A stretch of DNA of 22,500 nucleotides, taken from assembly GCA_963575745.1 (NCBI GenBank), contig CAUYUJ010004997.1, positions 2,501 to 25,000 of the forward strand, given 5' to 3'. A model generated the notes under the pieces. It was not told where the DNA came from, searched no databases, and saw nothing but the letters and a program-made list of their open reading frames with translations. A program made the translations under genes and the position numbers. Of this stretch, positions 18,037 to 22,500 are shown piece after piece; positions within the stretch are counted from its first letter, which is position 1; each line of letters opens with the position of its first letter. Source of the DNA: Prorocentrum cordatum. Lineage: Eukaryota; Sar; Dinophyceae; Prorocentrales; Prorocentraceae.

Positions 18037-18100
18037 ACCTCGGGGGGAAAACAAAATAAAACAAAAAACAAAAAAAAAAAAAAAAAAAAAAACCTCGGGG
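18037..18100 (+). repeat. A-rich tract flanked by 9-bp direct repeat ACCTCGGGG
   Basis: ACCTCGGGG at 18037-18045 and again at 18092-18100 bracket an A-rich segment (AAAACAAAATAAAAC, then a long poly(A)). This looks like an A-rich insertion with a target-site duplication, or like A-tract expansion inside a pre-existing CCTCGGGG repeat. The local sequence contains other CTCGG words. Confidence 0.6.
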
Positions 18101-18175
18101 AAATCTCGGAGAATCCCCGAAGACGTCTGAGACCATCCCCGCCCAGCCGAGGCCTCAGGGAAGGAAGGCAGGAGG

Positions 18176-18278
18176 TAAGGGAGGAAGTGGAGGAGGAGGA
18201 GGAGGAGGTAGAGGAGGATGAGGAGAAGAGAAATAAGAAGAAGAAGAAGAAAAACAAAGAAGAAGAAGAAGAAGGCGC
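18176..18278 (+). repeat. GAG/GAA polypurine tract
   Basis: GGAGGAAGTGGAGGAGG passes into AAGAAGAAGAAG and is almost purely purine on the plus strand. Confidence 0.9.
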
Positions 18279-18350
18279 CACTGCCGACTCGGACAAAGTC
18301 TAGCCGATGTGGAGGACGAGGGGGAGGTGGAGCAGGAAAAGGGGACGCCA

Positions 18351-18580
18351 TAACCGTTTCGCGCAAAGCCTGACCAACGAAAAAAAAGCAGGACGAGGAC
18401 GAGAACTTGGGGATACTGCAGCCGTTTCACGCAAACCATGGCCAACGTCAAGAGGAGGAGTAAGAGTGAGAAGGCGCAGGAGGAGGAGGAGGAGGAGGAG
18501 GAGGAGGAGGACGACGACGACGACGGGGACGAAAACAAAGAGGCGACGCTACGGCCGTTTCGGCGAAAGCCTGGCCAACG
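18351..18580 (+). repeat. Three dispersed copies of a ~26-bp repeat (CCGTTTCGCGCAAAGCCTG)
   Basis: Copies start at 18354, 18422 and 18555 (68 and 133 bp apart). Each reads CCGTTTC, then CGCGCAAAGCCTG or a variant, and ends in a (G/A)CCAACG word. Between them lie GAG/GAC purine runs (about 18478-18525). Spacing is irregular and intervening sequence is low-complexity, so this is not a CRISPR array. Confidence 0.8.
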
Positions 18581-18800
18581 CAGACCCCGTTGGCCCTCAC
18601 AGGGGGGCGCAGACTGCTGCTTTGTGTTACCTGTATTGTTTTTGTCCCAGACATCGGGTTCTGGGCACTCGTTTTGAATAGAGCACTGCGGTCTACACCT
18701 CTTTCCTCTTCCCGCCTCGTCTCCGCTTCTCTCCTGTCTCTCTCTCATTTCGCTCCCCCCTGCGTGCCAGCTTGCCTCCACCTTGGCCACCCCGGGGGGG
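18581..18800. other. Unique stretch, no clear gene
   Basis: A minus frame opening at 18790 starts with mixed, hydrophilic content (MRERQERSGDEAGRG) but soon reads into polyserine from the purine repeats. Evidence is too weak to call a gene. Confidence 0.35.
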
Positions 18801-19542
18801 CTGCGGTCTGCGAAGCTGTCGGCATTTTCGAAGGCTGCTGGGGGGTCCAGCGGAGCGACGTCCCACGCAAGCTCACAGCTGACCTCGCCATCCGTGAGGG
18901 GGGCCCGATGTGGGAAATCGTCGGCGCTTCCGAAGCTTGCTGGGGGGCCCAGCGGACTGACATCCCACGCAAACGACTCAAATTTGATTTCGCCATCCCT
19001 GCGGGGCTGCGATCTGCGAGATCGTCACCACTTTCGAAGGCTGCCGGGGAGTCGGGCGGACTGGCGCCCCACCCGGAGCCAGAGCAGACCTCGCCATCCC
19101 TGTGGGGCTGCGATCTGCGAAACTGTCGGCGCTTTCATCAAAAGTTTGAAGGGGCCCTGGGACACACAAATAAATACACACAAACACAAATATCCCCCAT
19201 ATGTTCCCATATTTTCTGGGTTTTTGTCTTCCCCCCCACTGCCCATATTTTACCATATTTTCTGGGGAATCGAGGATTAATTGTGTCTGTGTGTTTTTTC
19301 CCCTCTTGAAAGTTGCTGGGAGGTCGAGCGGAGCGACGTCCCACGCAAGCTCTGATTAGACCTTACCAGGGGGTTCGATCTGCGAAACAGTCGGCACTTT
19401 CGAAGGCCGCTGGCGAATCCAGCGGAACGATATCCCACGCAGACTCAGACTAGACCTCGCCATCCACGTGGGGCTGCGATATGCGAACGCGTCGCCACTT
19501 TCGAGGGCTGCTGAGGGGTCCAGCGGGGCACTGTCGCGAGCC
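18801..19542 (+). repeat. ~102-bp tandem array, six units, one interrupted by the mobile element
   Basis: Units share CTGCGATCTGCGAAACTGTC, then GGCACTTTCGAAGGCTGCTG, AGCGGAGCGACGTCCCACGC and ACCTCGCCATCC. Measured at the TCGG/TCGC word, units fall at 18819, 18921, 19025, 19126, 19391 and 19492, so spacing is 102, 104, 101, 265 and 101. The 265-bp gap equals one unit plus the 163-bp element at 19147-19309. Units are moderately diverged, and the last passes into unique sequence after about 19542. Frames through the array are not called as genes. Confidence 0.9.
19147..19309 (+). mobile_element. Short MITE-like element, copy 3 (163 bp), inserted in a tandem repeat, TSD AAGTT
   Basis: The unit runs from TGAAGGGGCCCTGGGACACA to CCCCTCTTGA. 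The 5-bp duplication AAGTT flanks it (19142-19146 and 19310-19314). Neighbouring units of the 102-bp array lack it, so they act as empty sites and support these boundaries independently. The first ten bases and the reverse complement of the last ten (TGAAGGGGCC and TCAAGAGGGG) form imperfect terminal inverted repeats. It is noncoding. Confidence 0.85.
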
Positions 19543-20160
19543 GCCCGCAGACCTGGCGGCGCGCCTTCGACTGTTTAACTCCCGCACAGAAAATTGCAGG
19601 AGGGAAGCAAGGAAGCTGGCGTGCGAGCTAGGCCTCGCTCGGTTCTTGCATAATCGACACGCTGGTTCAATCATGTTGTCGAGCGCCGCGGCGACATGGC
19701 GCCAGCAGCGCTGCATCTTTAGCGAACCACGAACAAGAACAACACTCTTCGGTTTCCTCACGTCATGTTCGTCGTCGTCTTCTGCCCCCTTGCCACCTTC
19801 CCTCTGCTGCTGCCGCGCTGATGGGTCGGTCCCCCACGCGTTGTTTGCCCTTCGCTCCCGCCCCCCATGTCCTCCTCACCCCTGGGCCTTCGCTCATCGT
19901 CCTTCTCTTGATGCCCCGTGAACCGTGCCGCGCGAGCGCATCCCGTGTAGCTTGCACAACATATAGCGGCGCCTGCCCTGTCACTGTCCTGACAAGTTTG
20001 GGCCAACTCCTTTTGTCACTTGATGCACATGGGTTGGGTACGTTACAAGGTAATTTGTGCGCGCGCGTCGCTCGCCTCTCCAGTCCTGCCCCCCTGTCTA
20101 CTGTTTTCCACGGGGGGGGGGGGGGCGCAGCGTCAAGAAGACCTACTGGGGGGTTCTAGA
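19543..20160. other. Unique region, no supportable gene; G12 homopolymer at its end
   Basis: Competing open frames occur on both strands (plus 19481-19921, minus 19450-19761), neither with a recognisable motif or clear codon bias. A run of about 12 G begins near 20113. Nothing else is seen. Confidence 0.45.
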
Positions 20161-20174
20161 ATTCCATGGTCAGG

Positions 20175-20425
20175 ATTCCCATAGAGGACGCCTGGAAGAC
20201 GGCCCCAGCGGCTTCCCAAGAGGGTCCCCCGACGGCCTGCGAGGGCCCCAGGAGGAGTCCCCGACGACGGCCAAGAAGGCCCGAAGACGACTCACGAGGG
20301 CCCAAGGCTGCCCAAGAGGGCCCACATGACAGCTCAGGAGAGCCCCGATAGCACCCAAAAGGCCCCTGGCAGGCCCCAGAAAGGCACCGAAGAGGCCCCC
20401 AAGGAGCCCCTGGGAGGGTGCAAAA
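20175..20425 (-). repeat. Degenerate 10-12-bp array (CCAAGAGGGCC), inverted relative to 14885-15548
   Basis: Words such as CCAAGAGGGCCC, CCAAGAAGGCCCG and CCCAAGGCTGCC recur every 10-12 bases. Their reverse complement (GGCCCTCTTGG) matches the unit of the 14885-15548 array, so the two arrays are the same type in opposite orientation. Frames are Pro/Gly/Arg-rich and are not called as genes. Confidence 0.65.
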
Positions 20426-20640
20426 TGAGCGCCACGTGGAGGACACGGAGGAGGAGATGGACGAGGATGAGGAGACGTAGGAGCACGTGGATTGCACAGG
20501 AGTGACTGCATGGATACAGAGAAACACCAGGTACAAATAGGGGGGGCGTGCTAGAAAAGAGCACGCTCTTTCTCCTTTCACGGAGGCGCGGGCGCGTCCG
20601 TCACCGGCGCGCCACGATAGCTCAAGGGCCCTCGTGAGCC
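20426..20640. other. Short unique stretch, no gene seen
   Basis: GAGGAGGA-type purine sequence (20448-20480) leads into unique sequence. No feature is supported. Confidence 0.4.
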
Positions 20641-21059
20641 GACGCGGCGGCGCACAAGGGAGCACAGAGAGAGGCGCAGGAGGAGGAGTAGCTGACAGGG
20701 GCCTGACAGCCACAGCTCCTACCGTTCTTGCAGCCGAAACGCCGCCTCGCCTCAGGAGATGATTTTCTGGGCATCGTAGCCATTCCATGTACCACCAGAG
20801 TCTCAGCGACGCGCAGCTGGCACAGCTCCACGAACGCGTAGGACTTGAGAGAATATCTAAGAGAGACCTTGAAGGGACTGTCTGGCTCGAGGTCCACGAT
20901 GAGGTCGTCCGACTTCGCAACGTCCGTCGCCTGCCCCATCTGATCCATGAAACTCGGTGGCTCAACTCTGCCTCGGTCGCACGGTTTGCCAGTGCGCTCC
21001 AGACAACGATCTGCCGCGCTGAGCTCCCTGGTCCACTGACGAGCCCACCTCTCGTCCTT
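20622..21059 (-). pseudogene. Unknown protein, segment C (coding-like, frame-shifted from upstream)
   Basis: The minus frame reads KDERWARQWTRELSAADRC, then a stretch rich in acidic and hydrophobic residues (SDDLIVDLEPDSPFK, then KSYAFVELCQLRVAET). Its third codon positions are mostly G or C. After about 20745 it turns Ser/Cys/Ala-rich and the true end is uncertain. The preceding segment on this strand (21059-21241) ends at the same point one base out of frame, so one base seems to have been lost at CCCAAGG (about 21057-21062). An uninterrupted plus frame (20787-21404) covers the same DNA and is the main alternative. I do not recognise the family. Confidence 0.42.
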
Positions 21060-21241
21060 GGGACCAGCTTGACTTCGAGAATCGGGAAGTCGGAGTCCTC
21101 GATCGCTTCATCTGATCACGCGCATTCACTCGGAAACGCTGCCGGGATGGCCTTTGCCTTTGCCGGAAACGCTACCGTGCGATTCCAGACCCTGTACCAT
21201 CCAAAGACTTGCTCTTTCGCCTGGAGCCTGTCCCAGATATC
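21059..21241 (-). pseudogene. Unknown protein, segment B, with in-frame TGA
   Basis: The minus frame reads DIWDRLQAKEQVFGWYRVW, then FPAKAKAIPAAFPSECA, TGA (21116-21118), then SDEAIEDSDFPILEVKLVP with no other stop. Protein-like content on both sides of the stop suggests an Arg codon CGA changed to TGA, or a readthrough or selenocysteine codon. It joins segment A (minus 21242-21312, SVYVDALWIHAAAGDE) with one extra G at about 21241-21245. Confidence 0.42.
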
Positions 21242-21899
21242 CCTCATCGCCGGCCGCAGCGTGGATCCAGAGCGCGTCGACGTAGACGCTGCCTTCGGTC
21301 AGGCACCACTGCTTACGGACATGCATCTTGCGATATCCTGCACGACGGCGGCGATCCACCTGCAGCTCGAAAGATGCAAGAGCACAGGTTCATCTCTGGG
21401 CTGACGCCAAACGAAACATGTACCACGTAGTGGGCGCAGGAGGCACGGCGAAATGTCACTTCACAGAAAAAGCCGCGGACGCTTACACAACTCGGGGGTC
21501 CTGGCTTCAACGCGAACAATCCGTTCTTACTCCAAATAGAGGCCAGCGATGCCAAGTTGGCACCTTGGTAGGCACTCTCGATCTGGGCCTCCTTCTTGTT
21601 GAGCTCCTCGGCACGCTGCATCTCTCGAACGCATATCGGTGCCAACTCCATCATCCACCACTGTCCGGTTGGACGCACAATTGGCCCCTGGACATGAGGG
21701 CCAGCGATGAGTCCTGAGAGACGTTCACGCGCAAAGCGGGCGCCTCGGTTCCAAATCGAGCTTCCAGAGCCAACGCGACCAAAGCAATCAGAATGAAGGA
21801 GGGCGTCGAGTAGGTGGTCTCTCGTCACTTCGGCCTTGTGACCCGCCCTCTAGAGTTCGCAACCTGGCCGCAGACTGCGATACCAATGTGCTCAGCCAT
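21242..21899 (-). pseudogene. Unknown protein, segment A and N-terminal part, frame-disrupted
   Basis: In transcriptional order: from ATG 21897-21899 a frame reads MAEHIGIAVCGQVANSRG, has TGA at 21825-21827, then TYSTPSFILIALVALALEA, a hydrophobic stretch that could be a membrane segment or signal anchor. It ends at TGA 21651-21653. A second frame takes over near 21660 (MMELAPICVREMQRAEELNK, then QIESAYQGANLASLASIW) and is open from 21828 to 21313. It contains the Cys-rich RASCAHYVVHVSFGVSPEMN. A third frame follows (WIAAVVQDIARCMSV, then SVYVDALWIHAAAGDE in yet another). Order and strand agree with segments B and C. The family is unknown. Confidence 0.4.
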
Positions 21900-21985
21900 G
21901 GCTGGGGTCTGGGGCAGGCCCCTGGGATCACGCCAGCATCTGGACAAACAGCGATGGACCAGGCCGCCCTCTCAAACGGCCTACG

Positions 21986-22375
21986 GTGAAGCTCGATGAA
22001 AGACCCACCAAAGCCAGCCTGAGAGAAGAGCTGCTGGTCAAAACGGCTATCTGTTATGGATCCGGGTCGATCCGGCCCCCACCCCTGCCCAGAACGCCGA
22101 CCTCAGTAGAGATCGGCGGGCTGGGAAGGCCAGAGCCCAAGAAAAAATGCCCGCGGTGTGAAAAAGTATGTCATGGTTTGATTTGCGCGGCCTGCAAGAA
22201 CCCAAGTGGGACGTCAGCAGCGCCCCTCGCTTCTGCTACTGAAACGAGCTGGCAGCCAGAGTGCCTGCGGTGGATCGGATCCCGTTCGCCACTCACACAC
22301 GCCGTCACACGAGCACCCCGCCCTCTCGGCACGATCGTTGATCCACACCCCCAGGCAACGGCAGCTCTGAATTGA
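21986..22375 (+). CDS. Possible zinc-ribbon protein, short frame
   Basis: A 129-codon plus frame contains five Cys at codons 55, 58, 62, 67 and 70 in the pattern Cx2C-x3-C-x4-Cx2C (KKCPRCEKVCHGLICAAC), followed by KNPSGTS. Two CxxC knuckles eight residues apart are typical of zinc ribbons; the middle Cys-His is extra. The flanks are Pro/Thr/Ser-rich and less convincing, so only an exon-sized core may be real. Orientation is opposite to the coding-like region on its left. No promoter or partner is visible. It could be chance, because antisense frames are also open in part. Confidence 0.35.
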   Translation: MKLDERPTKASLREELLVKTAICYGSGSIRPPPLPRTPTSVEIGGLGRPEPKKKCPRCEKVCHGLICAACKNPSGTSAAPLASATETSWQPECLRWIGSRSPLTHAVTRAPRPLGTIVDPHPQATAALN

Positions 22376-22500
22376 ATCCTTCGGAAACGATTGAAGTTTT
22401 TACTTTCGGGGCTACAGAGTCCCTCACTAAATCAGAAAGACGCCCTGGAGCCTGGGGGGATACCCAAGTATCTGTGCCAGTAAAAAGTCCTTGTCTCTGG
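22342..22500 (+). CDS. Open frame running off the window, possible partial exon
   Basis: After TGA at 22339-22341 a 53-codon frame stays open to the last base, with mixed, protein-like content (SSELNPSETIEVFTFGATES, then RRPGAWGDTQVSVPVK). It lies in a different frame from the zinc-ribbon ORF. A minus frame over the same bases is also open and equally plausible (TDTWVSPQAPGRLSDLV, then APKVKTSIVSEGFN), so the coding strand cannot be decided here. Confidence 0.28.

Noticed and set aside
18351-18580. CRISPR-like spaced repeats
   Set aside because: There are only three diverged copies, unequal low-complexity spacers, no cas genes, and a eukaryotic-looking context.
20773-20783. CGTAGCCATT match to part of the dinoflagellate spliced leader
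   Set aside because: Only about ten bases agree, the rest of the leader is absent, and the bases lie in the middle of a coding-like minus segment.
20787-21404. Uninterrupted 205-codon plus-strand frame
   Set aside because: It is antisense to better coding-like minus segments and partly in codon register with them. Third-position G/C is lower than for the minus reading where they coincide. It is kept as the main alternative, not excluded.
1-22500. rRNA, tRNA, riboswitches, bacterial promoters or terminators
   Set aside because: I scanned for conserved cores and canonical stems by eye and found none. A covariance-model search would be needed to exclude small or divergent RNAs.

Overview
The window reads as nuclear DNA of a GC-rich, repeat-laden protist. 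A dinoflagellate is the best guess. The grounds are several kilobases of trinucleotide microsatellite, many different tandem arrays, GC-rich coding-like segments with G/C-rich third codon positions that are broken into short frames, and no prokaryotic operon or ribosome-binding-site structure. No spliced leader, rRNA or tRNA confirms the assignment, so the taxon is an inference.

Layout. 1-845 is a TCA/CATCAG microsatellite, followed by a CTCC polypyrimidine tract (847-1016) and a 137-bp inverted repeat with G-quadruplex potential (1208-1344). A plus-strand region of coding-like segments (about 1682-2677) ends at a splice-donor-like CAG|GTAAGC. From 2678 to about 7700 lies a huge TCA/CAG/CTC array with unique islands, a 391-bp-spaced duplication and a higher-order repeat of about 880 bp. 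7700-9050 is unique GC-rich DNA. 9055-10350 holds two adjoining arrays, one with an 11-12-bp period and one with a period of about 170 bp. A polypurine tract follows (10493-10700). A minus-strand gene-like region (about 11093-12890) encodes charged, coiled-coil-like protein in several frames. 13.2-20.6 kb is a mosaic of hairpins, A-tracts, polypurine blocks, degenerate 10-12-bp arrays and a 102-bp tandem array. It also carries three copies of a 163-164-bp element flanked by 5-bp target-site duplications. The right end (20.6-21.9 kb) has a second minus-strand decayed coding region. The last 370 bases hold a plus-strand zinc-ribbon-like motif and an open frame running off the window.

No gene could be assigned to a known family. 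Coding-like segments repeatedly change frame by one base, and four otherwise continuous frames carry a single TGA. They are therefore either pseudogenes, multi-exon genes whose junctions cannot be resolved here, or genes damaged by assembly error. Pyrimidine-rich tracts lie mainly on the plus strand left of about 8.7 kb and on the minus strand from about 10.5 kb. This matches the inferred coding directions on both sides and puts a convergent boundary at the double tandem array around 9-10.4 kb.

The most notable item is the short mobile element (14288-14451, 16605-16768, 19147-19309). Its third copy sits inside one unit of the 102-bp array, so the neighbouring units act as natural empty sites and fix its ends.
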